Positions 44,074 to 57,568 of a stretch of DNA of 64,000 nt are shown here, piece by piece. Within the stretch, counting starts at the first letter, position 1; each line of letters opens with the position of its first letter. Source of the DNA: Ligustrum vulgare. Its lineage: Eukaryota > Streptophyta > Magnoliopsida > Lamiales > Oleaceae. The notes under the pieces were generated by a model that made no database searches, was not told the DNA's origin, and worked only from the letters and a program-made list of their open reading frames with translations. Location: positions 8,632,133 through 8,696,132 of the forward strand of contig OY743187.1 in NCBI GenBank assembly GCA_963555705.1, read 5' to 3'. Made by a program: the position numbers and the translations under genes.

Positions 44074-46222
44074 ATTATTTATTTGTTTGTTGAACTTTTT
44101 TATTTTAAATAAGTTATTTTAATATTATTTTTTATATGTTAAAATATTTTGAAATAAAATTAACAATCATAAATCTATATTTGTTTCGAATTGGTAATTT
44201 TGAAATTAAATAATATTGTTTTTATATTTTTGTGTATTTAATTTTATTTCCAAATGAGTAAATGTTATTTTATTTATAAAATAACTTTTTTTGTTGGAAA
44301 ATTTTATGATCTTTGAAATAATAATAATTATTTTTAATTAAAACAGGTTCGACCTCGTCCAACCCTTGATCTATTGCTTTTTTTAGGTCGAACTGATTTC
44401 AGGTTTTCTGAATACTGAGTATTATATAATTTAATTGATATGATTTAAAATGAATGAGATATTGAAGAAAAGTAAGAAATATAAAATAAGCTGTTACATT
44501 TGATCTTTGGAACGTTTTTACGGACAAAATGTTTATAGTTTGCTCTAACTTGTTATCTTGTATTAAACTTCTCGTTGAAATCTTTAATTTGACATCTATA
44601 TTACATATTTCTCGACTTCAAAATAGTACAATAATTATATAAAAAAAAATTATTAAAAAGATATAGTTTATAGATAGTATTATAGAACTTAAATGATATA
44701 ATTTAAAATGAATGGAATACTAAGGAAACCTAAGAAATATAAAGTAAAAACTTTTACTTTTGATTTTTGAGGCGATTTTACGGACAATATATTTTTCAGT
44801 TTGCTCTCACTTGTTATCTTATATTTAACTTTTTGTTGTGATCTTCGATTTGACACTCATATTACATATTTTTTCGATTTCAAAATAACACAATAATTAT
44901 CAAAAGAATAATAATTAATAAAATGTAGTTTATAGATAATATTATAGAACTTAAATGATATAATTTAAAATGAATGAAACATAAACGAACTAATACGTTG
45001 GACAATAGTTTGAAAAACAAACTAATTCGATTTTTTTTTTTTTACCATTAAGTTGTTGAACTATTAATGTGGTGAATTTTTGTTAAATCTTTTAATGTGC
45101 ACTTTAAAAATTCAGAATAAGCTTTATTTTTGTAAAACTCGTTTTCAACCAACGTGCAAAAAATTGCAAATGTACGGAACATGACAAGTAATATAGTAGA
45201 CAAAAGATTATCATTCACACAAGGATTGTAATTAAGTATTGAAATGTGTCTTATCTAATTTTATTTGAACGATCGAATGATGATTTTGTAAATTAAATTA
45301 AAACGTGAAATTATTAAACTAAATGCGATATGAAATATATTGCGAATAACGAAATTGGTTTTTTCTAAAGTGATTTTAAAAATGTTGGGACTCATGATTT
45401 TACCGTAGTTAATTATAATATTAATTTCAAACTTAAGTTTTATTCAAATAATAGTGCTTGATCGAATTCACGAATATATATTGAGATTTTTCTCTCGAGT
45501 TTAAATCAATTTTATTTAACTAAGTCAACCACATATTTTATCAATAAAACTTATTTTCAACCACATCTTCTATCAATAAAATAATATACACGTAAATTAA
45601 TTTTTTTTAACCATAAATTCTTTAAAAAATACAACTACAAACCAAATTATTTGAAATAATTGATCTCAAACATGGCTTGTTATATTAAGAACTAAATATG
45701 TCAAATGTTTGTAGGTTACAAACTAAATACGTCAAACATTGGCTTAATATATTAGAGACTATTATCGTAAGAAATTCAAAAGTTAGAAATCATTTGTGCT
45801 TTTTAACAGACTTAAATGGTGGAAATTGTTTCATTTAATTAAAAACTCCGTTTTATTTTTTTAACTTCCAAAATAATTAAATAAATTATAAAACACTTTT
45901 ATTACGTCATAATGGGAATTTAGTAAAACTAGAAATTATTTGTTATAAAATATTATTTTATCACAGCAAAATATACTATATGGGCATACAACCCAATAAA
46001 TTCCCACTTGCCTTAGAGTTTATGTCATGTCTTACAACCTCACGTTCTCAAAAAAATGTCAGCACCATCAAGTGTAAACACAATCTTGATGTAGACTCTT
46101 TTTTTATTTTTTATTTTTTACCAAACCGATGTTTTGTTTGAGGAAAATATTATGTTTAATTTCTCAAAGACTTGAGCCCTTGTTTGGTACATTTTAATTT
46201 TTTTTATGGTACTCAATCTCAA
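44074..46222. other. AT-rich intergenic DNA with a two-unit tandem repeat
   Basis: No gene was recognised. A diverged tandem repeat of about 245-bp units occupies about 44430-44980 (shared GTTTGCTCTAACTTGTTATCTT and TATAATTTAAAATGAATG). An inverted relative of the 32.1-kb repeat lies near 45690-45820. Confidence 0.55.
44430..44980. repeat. Diverged tandem duplication, unit about 245 bp
   Basis: Two successive units share TACGGACAA, GTTTGCTCT.ACTTGTTATCTT, ATTACATATTT and GAACTTAAATGATATAATTT at matching offsets. Divergence is appreciable, so the duplication is old. Confidence 0.75.
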
Positions 46223-46483
46223 CTATCCACTAAAAGTCAAGCAACTGAGGTTGAATACATTGCAGCAACAGATGCTGTAAAAGAGTGTATGTTGCTTAAA
46301 AGTTTACTTATTGAAATAGGCTTCACAGATGAATCTGAAGTTGAAATTTGTACTGATAGTCTTAATGTTATTTTCCAAAGAATTCCCCAGAACCCACATT
46401 TCAAACCTCTGGAATCTTGTAAAGAGAGTTCTCGAGAAGGTTTGGTTATAGGTTATATGGTGACCTTTTCGAGCATGGCCTAG
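46223..46483 (+). pseudogene. Copia RNase H fragment
   Basis: The frame contains QATEVEYIAATDAVKECMLL and EVEICTDSLNVIF, which match the Copia RNase H core (usual form STEAEYIA...EAVKE...DSQSAI). It is truncated, with no neighbouring pol sequence, and has a stop at the end. It is a relic of a separate Copia insertion. Confidence 0.75.
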
Positions 46484-48232
46484 CAGCTAATGGGCCCAAA
46501 ACAGAGTTAAGAAATAATTAAAACGGAAATTAAATATAAATTTGTGAAATTCTGGACCAATAGACAGTTATGGCCATAATCTTGACACGTTTCTCATCAA
46601 AATATTGACAATCAAATTACAAAATTAAGCAACCGTAATTTCTGAAACTTCAAAGGTCATTCAACATTGTACCAAATGATTTGACGACCAAAATGTATTT
46701 TTTTGTTAGATTTCAAATGTTTTTAAACATTATAAGATGAATATTTCGGATCGGGGGTGATCTTATCTGCTCCGAATTTAAAACTTTAAACACCGTAAAA
46801 ATACGGTCTTACCCCCAAATCTCCAAATCAGAACTCTCACTCTTTATCAACTCACCCCACCCGATCTCTGGTTGAGCTGGGACTTGAGGTTTTAAATCAA
46901 AATCCTCAAACCTTAAGCGTAATCACACTCAAACACACAACCACTCTCACCTTCCATCAATGCAGATGAAGATGATACGTAGGCCACAACGTTCTCATAG
47001 CGAACTGGAAGGGCCGATAATACAGCTCTGCAGATTTTGAACAACTTGGCATGACGATTTCGGATTTCTCTTGGGTTTCTCAGCTGGGTGTTGTGATTTT
47101 GGTTTTCTTTTGTTTTTGGCTACTATCTTCTTGGCTACCTTGCTCCTTTTCTACTGCCTGAACATATTTTCTTGTTGGGCAGATCCAAGATATGATTTCG
47201 GTGTCTCTGGTTCGAGATTCTTATTTTGTGCATTGTTCCCTTCGTTTTTGCCTATCTATTTGTGATTTTGGCTACTGTTGGTTCAACGTTTTGTCCCTTT
47301 TGTTTATGGCTGGACATTGTGGATTTGTTTGGTATTGTGGTGGAATTGTGATTGGTTTTGTCTTTGGGATGTGGGTGTTCCCTTTCGGCTGGTTGAGTTC
47401 AACATTTCCCTTTACCAATTGGCTAAATAATAATAATAATAATAATAAAAAAATCTTTTTCGAAAATGGAGTTGGGTAAGTGGTCAATTCCATGAACCAA
47501 ACTGGCAGGAACAATGAGCTGATAAGTAAAATTGGGATGCCATGTTTTTTACTTGTAAAGCTTATTATTTTTTGGCTCCAAGCTTGAGTTGCTAAAAATG
47601 AAGAATTGATAGCTGGTTTTATAGTGTTGGAGAATATAAAACTGTGCGATTATTAATTATTAGAAACAATTTAGTATTTTAAATAGTATGTTTATTGTTG
47701 GACACGTGACTAGGGAAGTGTTTGGGAGTTCTTCTGTTAATTACAGACTATGAAGCCATTTCATGGGAATCATCCTATAGTAATTTTCAATCATTGGCGA
47801 ATTCAAAATAGGTCCTAATGCTATAGTATTACCCGCTAGATTATTCATCTTATAATGTTCTAGTTCCTTTGTTTTAATATGGCGTGATTGAATTGGCAAA
47901 TGTCATAAGCTCAGGTTGAGGAATTTATAACTAAGAGGACTATGCAAAGAGGGGATGTATTGATTGTGCAAATGTCATTTGTCAAGCAATATTTAAGAGT
48001 TTACAATGTGCTTTTGCCAGGCCAGATTGTGTCAATTTTGATGTCATTTCTTAGTTAAAAGAAAAGGTAAAAAAGTTAAAAAGTGACGATGTGTTTGTAT
48101 ATGGAGAATGCGTAATACAATCGTGCTACAAGAACATAATACTTGATCGAAAGTTGCACACTCATATACATGAAAGTCATCTGTTATTGTACTCATCACA
48201 TCAACATCAAAATCAACAACTTACTTTAATTC
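46484..48232. other. Intergenic DNA, no gene supported
   Basis: The 46730-47060 stretch is richer in G and C and may be an old LTR or a 5' leader, but no matching partner was found. A hydrophobic frame at 47071-47265 has no family motif and I do not call it. A short (AAT)n run lies near 47427-47448. Confidence 0.4.
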
Positions 48233-49271
48233 ATCTTTGAAATTTCGACAAGCCCCCTAGCATTCACCAACCTCAAGTGAAAAGGTGGCGAGATGTGATT
48301 TTTTTTTTTTTTTGTAAAAATTTGACATTGTGTCACTTTTTCAGCTTTGAAATTTCAACAAGCCCCTTGCATTCACCAACCTCACTTGGAAAGGTGGCGA
48401 GATGCGACTTTTTTGTAAAAAAAAGTGACATTGTGTCACTTTTTCACCTTTGAAATTTCAACAAGTCTCTTTCATTCACTAACCTCACGTGGAAAGGTGG
48501 TGAGACGTGACTTTTTTGGATTGTCACTTTTTCACCTTATAAATTTCAACAAGCCATTGCATTCACCAACCTCACATGAAAAGGTGGCGAGATGCGACTT
48601 TTTTTGTAAAAAAGTGACGTTGTGTCACTTTTTCACACACGAAATCTCACAAGCCCCTTGCATTCACCAACCTCACATAAAAAGGTGGCGAGATGAGACT
48701 TTTTTTTAAAAAAAGTGAGATTGTGTCACTTTTTCACCTTTGAGATTTCGACAAGTCTCTTGCATTCACCAACCTCACGTGGAAAGGTGGCTAGATGCGA
48801 TTTTTTTTTGTGAAAAAGTGACATTTTTCACCTTTGAAATTTCGACAAGCCCCTTACATTCACCAACCTCACGTTGAAAGGTGGCGAGATGCGACTTTTT
48901 TTGTAAAAAAAGTGATTTTGTGTCACTTTTTCACCTTTGAAATTTCAACAAGCGACTTGCATTCACCAACCTCACGTGAAATGGTGGCGAGATGCGGTTT
49001 TTTTGTAAAAAAGTGACATTGTGGCACTTTTTTACCTTTGAAATTTTAACAAGCCCCGCATTCACCAACCTCATATGAAAAGGTGGAGGAATGCGACTTT
49101 TTTTTGTAAAAAAGTGATATTGTATCACTTTTTCACCTTTGAAATTTAAACAAGTCCCTAGGATTCACCAACCTCACGTGGAAAGGTGGAAAGACGCGAT
49201 TTTTTTGTAAAAAAGTGATATTGTTTCACTTTTTCACCTTATAAATTTCAACAAGGCCCTTGTATTCACCA
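48233..49271. repeat. Satellite-like array, about ten units of roughly 100 bp
   Basis: Each unit reads in order: CTTTGAAATTTCAACAAGCC, GCATTCACCAACCTCACGTG, AAAGGTGGCGAGATGCGACTT, a T-run, then AAAAAGTGACATTGTGTCAC. Starts lie near 48235, 48344, 48450, 48538, 48640, 48740, 48833, 48934, 49035 and 49136, with a partial unit at 49240. Units differ at several positions each. Open frames in this region arise only because some unit lengths are multiples of three. Confidence 0.95.
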
Positions 49272-50032
49272 ATATTTATCATTGACTAACAAGTTACATT
49301 GACTAACAATGTTGAAAAAAAGTGGCATTGTGTGACCTTTTTTTAAAAAAAATGATACAATTATTCTAATATTTTTAATAAAATTTAAAAGTCATGAATT
49401 TATTCTAGAATTTTAATTTATGTTTGATTAAGAAAATAATATACATAACATTTTTTTTTCTAAATAAGTGACATTGTGTTCATTTTTTAAAAAAGTGACA
49501 AATTTATTAAAAAAATGATAAAAATATTTAAAAGTGGCACCTAAGATTTACATAATATTTTTACTTCCTAAAAATCTCAAAAGTGTATTTTGTAAATAGT
49601 CCAAAAATAAGGGTATTTGTGTAAACAAAAAAAAAAAAAAAAAAAAAAGAAGGTTAAATTAAACGGACGGAGCCCTAATTTCCATCACCTGGCCTCGCTA
49701 GCCGCTCACCTTAAGGGCCTTCACCTGTTTTGTCTTGAATGTAGAATGTAATCTCAATGAATGATGTAAATCGTGGAATATGTATCAATTGCATAAATTG
49801 AGAATTTGGTCACAAATCAGATCAAATTCACGTGGAAGAAACTTGAGAATATATTTTCGTAAGAAGGACCATTTGTGCTATTTTACGAGCACCAGCAATT
49901 TTCACTGGACCCATTTGGGGGAAAATCTCGGCGCTCAGACAAAATCTCTAAACTACTTTTGTGGGCTGAATTTTGGCTAAACCTTTGCCTATTAGGATTG
50001 GGACGATTCAAATCCTCAGTGTCCTATGGAGA

Positions 50033-50040
50033 TATAAAAA
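50033..50040 (+). promoter_or_regulatory. Probable TATA box of the HBS1/SKI7 gene
   Basis: TATAAAAA lies about 30-40 bases upstream of a likely transcript start and before a non-coding first exon that ends at 50154 (CAGCAG followed by GTATAA). Intron 1 would then run 50155-50882. Confidence 0.45.
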
Positions 50041-50893
50041 CATGGTCGTGAAAAATTGACTCCTTTTCACTGCACATTGCAGCTGCACAGCAAGGAAAAA
50101 GTTGGGAGGCGTTGAGTGGAACTGGTGGAACAACGAAGATTACAGTATCAGCAGGTATAATCTGTTTAAATTTGGATTGTTTATGTTAAATTAGTTATTA
50201 AGTTCAAGATTGGCCTTTATTTTTTTTGATACACAAGATTGGCCCTTTTATTATTTCCTTATTAAATGTTCCACAAAAGATAATTTCTTGGCTGTAATTT
50301 TTTCATTTTCTAATTTCTATAATTTTTAATTATTGGCATTAGAGGTGAAAAATATTTACTCTTGTCATTCTTGCGGCATGTGAATTTGATTTCACGGGAA
50401 CTTACGTCAGAGGTTTGATAACTTTTGAATTCCCGTTAGGTCTAAACTTGGATATTTGCATTACCTAGTTTCTGGGTATTAGGATTTTCCTAGCATGTAT
50501 TTGTTCTCTCTGTTAAGGCCTGTTCTCAATAATGGTATATTAGTGTTCTATCAATGAGGAAGCCTTGATGCCTTTTGATTTAATTGATGAACCAAAACCA
50601 ATCCAGCCTATCTTGTTTTCCTGTTAGCATTTTTATAAACTCCTATTCCCGGATAGAATTGTGGAAGGGCTGTGAATGTATCTCCCATAGTCGCCTTTAG
50701 CATTTCAATCAGTTGGAACTCGCTAAAGAAATTATGGACTTCTGACCAATTTATTTGGCTCTATATAGATACTGGTCTTTTCCAATTATGTATACTGTTT
50801 TTTAACAGGGTGATAGCTCATATTATAATAATTTGAAAAAAAAAAATGTATATTTGATTACAGTTTTGTTTATATATGACAGAAAGTAGTACG

Positions 50894-53800
50894 ATGACTC
50901 GGAAAGTGAATTATGAGATTGATTACGATGATGACTACGATGTCTATAAGGACAATGATTATCACTACGATGCTTTGTATGAATATGAAAATGAAAAAAT
51001 AGGTGAGTTTTTCTCTATGTACACTTACGTGTCAATGAAATATTTTTTATGCTTCATCTTTTGAGGGTTGATGAACTATTACACTTTCATGCTTAACTTT
51101 GGTGGAGTGTATGGTCAATATCGAAATGTTTTCTAATATATTTCTGAACTTGCAAGTGCACTTTATCATTATTATTAGACAGCGTACCTATCGTCTAAGC
51201 CTCTATTCGGTAAAGAGAAATAATTGGTTTATATATAAACTAATTTATGATCTACACAATTTTTCAAACCACTTTTTAATCACACATATTTTCTCTTTCC
51301 AATTTTCAACTACACATCTTACCAAACACTTGCTAAGTTATTAGATAGTGTACCTAACGCCTCTGTTCGGTAAAGAGAAATAATTGGTTTATAAACCAAT
51401 TTATAATCTATACAATTTTCCAAACCACTTTTTAACCACACATATTTTCTCTTTCCAATTTTCAACTACATATCTTACCTCGAAAAACGAAAAAAACTGA
51501 TTTATGATCAGCAAGGAAGATCCAAACAGAGGCTAACTATTTCTACACAGCTTGAAAATTTAAATAGAAATATTAAGAGAGAAGAAGTATATTTAAGATC
51601 GAATTTCAGTTTTTATTTAAGGAATTACACCTGGCTTACCAAAAATAAAACTTTACCCATGAAATAGTTGCATGGGAGGAAGTTCTCAAATTAAGTCTGT
51701 TTTCACTATAGTCGCAAGGAGTTGGTTTCCTATGATCCTATCTTGAGAGTAACGAACTTCTAAATAAATATTATGAACTAACTCTTAATATCCAATTCTT
51801 GATTGTGGGACATGCCGAGCACGAGCCAGCTCGTTTCAAAATTTTGTGGCTTAGCTGGCCTTGCCATGTTTTTCTTTTATTATTATAAAATTGAAAATTC
51901 CATTGAAGAATTTTTTTTTTTTTTCACCTCGGGAGTGATCCGCGAGCCAACCCCTAGGAGGCATCACTGCCACGTACGGAAAATGTCAGCTTGGCATGCC
52001 CCATGACTCCCTTCAGGGCGGGAAGAGCCTCGCCAAGCTGGTGAGCCAATGAGCGGCTCGCCCCTTTTGACGTCTCAAGTGTTACAAATTTCCTGAACAT
52101 GTTTTATTTTGAGCACCATATCGCTTGATCACGACTTTGTTGCAACAGATATTACTCCTCAAACGAAGGCAAAACAAGCAGTCATCAAGACTGGAGTATG
52201 GCGTTGCCCCATTTGTACATATGATAATGAAGATAGTGTGTCTGAATGTGACATATGTGGGGCTTTACACAATTGTTTGGTCAAGATTAGTCGAGACGGT
52301 GATAACACTGCAGGTAATGAAGTCTTTCCGTTTCTGTTGCTTTGTCTTTGGATGAATTTTTTCACTGTTTTAAGTTACATGTCATAGATAGAAATGCTTT
52401 TTCTTTTATGGAGTTTTCCACTCTTTTTTAAGAATATTGTACATTTTCCATTTTCCATTCCTGTCAAAGTCATCTGGGTTAATATGAATGATTATATTTC
52501 ATTCGCATAACTAGTCTTATTTTTTTGAATCTTATCAAATGTCATCTTCCTGAAATATACCTTTCTGTTCAATAGCATCTGTGTCTGTTTCCATTTCTTA
52601 TATCATAGAGCAGATACTTTTCATACAGATGGTGGCAGATGCAAGAACTCTGGAGCATCAGTGATGGCCAAGTCTCTTTTTGCATCATTTCGACACGGGA
52701 CACCCTCCAAGTCTGTACCCTTTGAATCAAAACCTGATGTTGTCGTGACGGAAGATGGTTTTAACTTCCACAAGCCTGGAAATATCCATAGGAATTTTCA
52801 TGAATTCCTTGAGGCCTTTAGCTCTCAAAAGCATCAGAACATTAATAAAGGTCAGCATAAGATCTAATACAGGTTGTCAGTTCATAAAACATATAAAAGT
52901 TCTTAAGTCATTCAGTAGATTAATATATTTTCGTATGCTTAAAATAATTTTTTACTCCAACATTATTCGAGGAAGTCTTTACAGCTTAACATCATCTTTT
53001 TCTGATATTATGATGATAGCAGCCCCTTTCAAGTTCGATTCCCCATCTCCCGATGATTTAGTGTCCAGTGGACTGCATTCCACAAAGTTGGGTTCCAAAG
53101 GTATCTTTTTACGTTTAGAGTCTGTTTTCAGGATTTTTTGCTCTTAATTCAGGTGTAAGAAGAGCATGAACTCTATGATTATCGTCCAAAGGATGATTAT
53201 AGATATTAAACATAATGCATTGGCTTTTTTAACAGCATGATACCCTACAATATGTTACTCAACTAAGTCAAAGGATGATTACAGGCACTCGTTGATGGAT
53301 ATAGGTAGTTGACTTCAGTTTTAGTCGAAGGGACGAGAACTACTTTGGATCTAAAAGTTTAGATTGAGTAGAAGTAAGATGGAATACATGGAGTGTCCTA
53401 GTCATAATAGAAATAAAAATGATAGTAGAGTTATTGTAGAGAATCTCATGTATCAGAGAGTGATTTTTAGGTAGTTTGTGTTCAATTAACAATTATTGGA
53501 TCTTGAATTGGACGCAATGTATAGAATTAGAGCATGTTCAATGAAATGGAGTGATAGTATAGGGATTATCTATAACCATAACATTAATAAAGTTAACACT
53601 GTAGTTCTAATGGTAAGAGAACCAGTATATGCTATGGTATTGACTTTTGGGTCATTAAAGGACAATGTCTGTAAAATTAACACAGTAGAAATTATGATTT
53701 CAAGATGGATACTATACTAGAGTATATAAATAAGAAGTGAAAGTAATCAGCAATAAGTTAAGTGGAATGGCTACTGCTTGAAGATAAATCAAGGGAATTG

Positions 53801-56800
53801 CAGCTTAGTTGTTGGGATGTCTCTGAAGAATCTCCCATCCATAAGAGCAATGCAATATTTATAATGTTAGAAAATACAAAGGAAGAGGTAGACTGAAATT
53901 GTTGCACAAAACTTGGCATTGGATCTTTCAGTAGTCCTGGCAATTGACCAGATGAAGAGGAAAAAAAGCTAACCCCAAATTCAAGTTTGTAGTAGTCGTT
54001 GTTGGTTCTTCAGGTCCTGGTCGAGCAAAATTCTCTTTTGCACAGCGTCTAAGAAACTATTATGCTCAGTTGCTGATTTAAACTCTTGAGATATATACAC
54101 ACACTGATGTTGTTCCTTAATTAAGTAATATTTGACACCTTTCTGTTTGCTTGCTTGCAGCCAATTTCAAAAGATTATCTACATTAGATATGCCTTCAAG
54201 TGAAAGAGAGAAGAATATTCTAATTGAACCAAAGTTGGGTACCGAAGGGGCCAATTCCTTATCTGTATCCGTAGCGAGAGATGGACATAACGAAGTGAAG
54301 GAGAGAGACTCTGCTTCAGACAGTGGGAGCAAACAAGAAATGCTTATCAGTAATATGAGGAGTGTTTCTTTGTCTTCCAAATCGAGAAGAGGAAATGTTA
54401 ATGAGGAAAAAGACATATCAAATTTGCAATATAAACCCGAGGCATGGATGATGCCAAATCAAGCAGAAGACAGATTGAGTCAACTAAATCTTGCGATTGT
54501 AATTTACCTTTTCTCCGTCAGAATGTACTCCTTGATAATCTGTTCAAATATTATATGGTATTTTCTGATGATTATGTTTTTTTAAATACTTAGGTTGGCC
54601 ACGTCGATTCTGGAAAATCGACACTTTCTGGAAGGTTGCTTCATCTTTTGGGACGGATTTCCCAAAAAGAGATGCACAAGTATGAAAAGGAAGCTAAACA
54701 ACAGGTAATTAATCGATGGTATCTTGTGCTTTTCATATATTTAGGTTTGGTGTCCTGAATGTGTGCTTTAATCTTTAACCAGGGAAAGGGGTCCTTTGCT
54801 TATGCATGGGCATTGGATGGAAGTGCTGAAGAAAGGGAAAGGGGTATAACCATGACTGTGGCGGTTGCATTTTTCAATTCTAGGAAATATCATGTTGTTC
54901 TGCTTGACTCCCCTGGCCATAAAGATTTTGTTCCAAACATGATATCCGGAGCAACGCAAGCAGATGCTGCCATTCTGGTGGTAGATGCTTCAGTGGGTTC
55001 ATTTGAAGCAGGACTTGATGCTAATGGAGGACAAACAAGAGAGCATGGACAGCTCGTTAGAAGCTTTGGAGTTGATCAAGTTATAGTTGTAGTTAACAAA
55101 ATGGATGTAGTAGAATACTCCCAGGAACGGTTTGATATGGTTAAGCAGAAACTTGGAACATTTCTTCGCTCATGTGGTTTTAAAGACTCTTCTGTATTAT
55201 GGATTCCAGCGAGTTCTATGGAAAACCAAAATTTGGTGGCAACTCCTGATAAACGATTGTTCTCCTGGTTAGATTCCTCTCTCTGCTCCGTTCATTACTT
55301 TCTTTTTGGTTTTGCTCAATTTGATGGTTTCTTTTATGTCATACTGTATATGCATTTTAGATGTACTAATCTTATCCATTGATCTTAGAGAATGAAACTT
55401 CTACCAGATTTTTGTTGTTTTGTCAATTCTAGGTTGCTGTAGATTGCCATGTTGAAACTTCTACCAGATTTTTGTTGTGTTATCGATTGTAGTTGCTTTA
55501 GATTGCCATGTGTAATGATATCAAAGGGAAGTTGGCTGTTTGAATCGGTAATTGCATTATAGCAGGGTTCATGTGTTGCTAAATGTTACAACAGTTTTGC
55601 ATATGGTAACAATATGCAAGAGAAGAAGAATGTGATTTTCCGTCATCATTTGCTGAAGAAAGAAAGAGGATGCTCGTTTCTCTCTGCGATTGCTTTTATA
55701 TGCTTGATTCTACATTATATGGTCCTGAAAATGTATACCAAATACAAAAAAAACATCACCAAATATTTCTAGATTTCATACATATATGTGATGCTAATAT
55801 TGAGAATTTCCAAAATTACTGAGTTGCAGGTTTCATGGACCTTGTTTATTGGATGCAATAGATTCTCTTCAACTTCCTGCAAGGGATTACTCAAGGCCGT
55901 TCCTAATGCCAATATGTGACATTATCAAATCACAATCACAAGGTCAGGTGTCTGTATGCGGGAAATTGGAGACTGGAGCTATTCGAACTGGTTCTAAGGT
56001 ACAAATTGGGTTGCCATTTAGTTTTTAAATAATCTTCCCGTCAAGTTTAAAATCATTGCTCCCCTCCAAAAAATAATGACGCCTTTCTATTTGGGGTTGA
56101 TTGGAACTAATCTCCATTTTATTCCAATATAAGCTTTTGAATTATAAAATAGTTTAATACTCAATTCCCGACTCCAATGATAAACTCCGGTACACTTGTC
56201 AAAAAATTATTTGTGCTCGCACTTTATAGTTTGTTTCTTAAGACAGCATTCTTTTTCAATTCCTGCCGTAATAATTCTGAAATTACTGCAAAAGTATTAA
56301 TTATGAACTCTACGAAGTACAATAAGATTAATTAGCTGTGAAGATCTTGGTCTGTGTGTGCCAACATATTAATCCTTGGATTAAGTTTTGCCATTGTGAT
56401 GCATTATTTAGGGAGGGATTAGTTGCACTATCTTATTTAGAAATTGTGTTGGTACATCACTCTGTTTTCTTGTTTTAGTTATACTTTGGTTCCTGTTTGT
56501 TTCCAATTTCTTCATTCTATACAACTGGAAAGATTGAGACAGTTGCAACCTTTAAATATTTTTTTTCAGCACCTTGACTTCAAGATCTCTATACTTGTGC
56601 ATTTTTTTCTATTTATTTTTCAGCTTCAAAAATAATTTCTTTTCAAGGAGTAGGAGAATCTTCTAAATCATTTCGAACGTGTTCTTTGTGGTGGGAATGT
56701 TTGTCTAATGTCTAAATGGATAGAAGGTTTCTTATGATTTGATTTATATAGGTATAATGGATATTTCTGAGCTGGTTTGATTTTTTGAAGAGAGTGTAAT

Positions 56801-57568
56801 AACTGCCACTTGTAACACTTGTTTGTTTATGTTGGTTACAGGTTCTGATTATACCTTCGAGAGAAATAGCAACAGTGCGTTCTCTGGATCGGGACTCTCA
56901 AGCTTGTAAGATTGCTAGATCTGGTGACAATGTCACAGTCATTTTACAGTGTATTGAGAGCAATCATGTGACAGCTGGAGGAGTCTTATGTCACCCTGAT
57001 TTCCCAGTTCACGTCTCAAACCACTTGGAACTGAAGATTCTTGTGCTCGATATCAAGATTCCAATTCTGATTGGTTCTCAGGTTCCACTCTTCCTAGATA
57101 TAATTTTTATTTATTCTGTGGTTATTATGTTATTAGGAGCTTACTATCACAATCTCTATTAAAATTTGCAGTTGGAGTTGCACATACACCACGCAAAAGA
57201 GGCTGCAAGAGTTGTGAAGATACTGTCACTGCTTGATCCAAAGACTGGGAAGGTTATCAAAAGTTCCCCAAGGTTTTTATCAGCAAAGCAAAACGCAATA
57301 ATCGAGGTTTGTTGTTCAGAACTCTTGATTAAGTTTTTGTGGTCTTTTTCGTTCTTTTTTCTGCTTTTTCTTTCCTGGTTGATCTGCACTTGTGCTCTCT
57401 AGTAGCGGACTTCAGCGCGTATTTCTTTTACCTTAGGTTGTTGTGCAAGGATTGGTTTGTGTAGAGGAGTACACCAAATCCAGGGCTCTGGGACGAGTGT
57501 CACTTAGATCATCAGGAAGAACTGTTGCGCTTGGTCTTGTAACCCAAATAATGAAGACCGAAGAATAA
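50894..57568 (+). CDS. HBS1: HBS1/SKI7-type translational GTPase (RNA surveillance)
   Basis: Coding exons: 50894-51002, 52149-52313, 52629-52850, 53020-53100, 54161-54498, 54594-54704, 54783-55267, 55830-55998, 56842-57081, 57172-57306, 57437-57568. They join into 2187 bases, 728 residues, with no stop or frameshift. HBS1 works with Pelota/Dom34 to rescue stalled ribosomes in no-go and non-stop decay; SKI7 forms bridge the cytosolic exosome and Ski complex. Seen here: an acidic Tyr/Asp-rich N-terminus; a RanBP2-type zinc finger (WRCPIC...ECDIC, Cys 56, 59, 70, 73); [11 protein letters not shown] (168-178) in its own exon; G1 GHVDSGKST (307-315); RGIT (362-365); G3 DSPGH (384-388); G4 NKMD (447-450); then EF-Tu-like barrels with [13 protein letters not shown] chose the ATG at 50894 because family homology (RKVNY) starts there and an upstream in-frame ATG at 50876 lies before the acceptor at 50882. 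The array of 100-bp repeats sits less than 1 kb upstream. Product identity is firm. Confidence 0.96.
51184..51520. repeat. Duplicated MITE-like sequence in an HBS1/SKI7 intron
   Basis: Two successive copies of a segment start GCCTCT(A/G)TTCGGTAAAGAGA and contain CCACTTTTTAA and TTTTCTCTTTCCAATTTTCAA. The second is followed by CAAACAGAGGC, which could pair with the start as an inverted repeat end. It lies wholly within the intron 51003-52148. Confidence 0.6.
53020..53100 (+). other. Candidate SKI7-defining cassette exon of the HBS1/SKI7 gene
   Basis: This 81-base exon starts and ends in phase 1, so skipping it keeps the frame. It encodes the [11 protein letters not shown] motif, which in HBS1/SKI7 proteins corresponds to the SKI7-type exosome-contact region. 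Its acceptor is a tandem TAG-CAG (53017-53022), so either AG could be used, adding or removing one Ala. Confidence 0.65.

Noticed and set aside
47071..47265. Hydrophobic 64-codon frame that could be a small membrane protein
   Set aside because: The sequence is Phe/Leu-rich as expected from T-rich DNA, there is no promoter context or homologue I recognise, and it overlaps other frames equally well.
48425..49128. Open frames of 60-94 codons with repeated HQPHVERWRD-like phrases
   Set aside because: They follow the 100-bp satellite units and change frame between units; no protein family.
50876..50893. Upstream in-frame ATG as the HBS1/SKI7 start
   Set aside because: It precedes the likely acceptor at 50882 and so is intronic; protein homology begins at the ATG at 50894.
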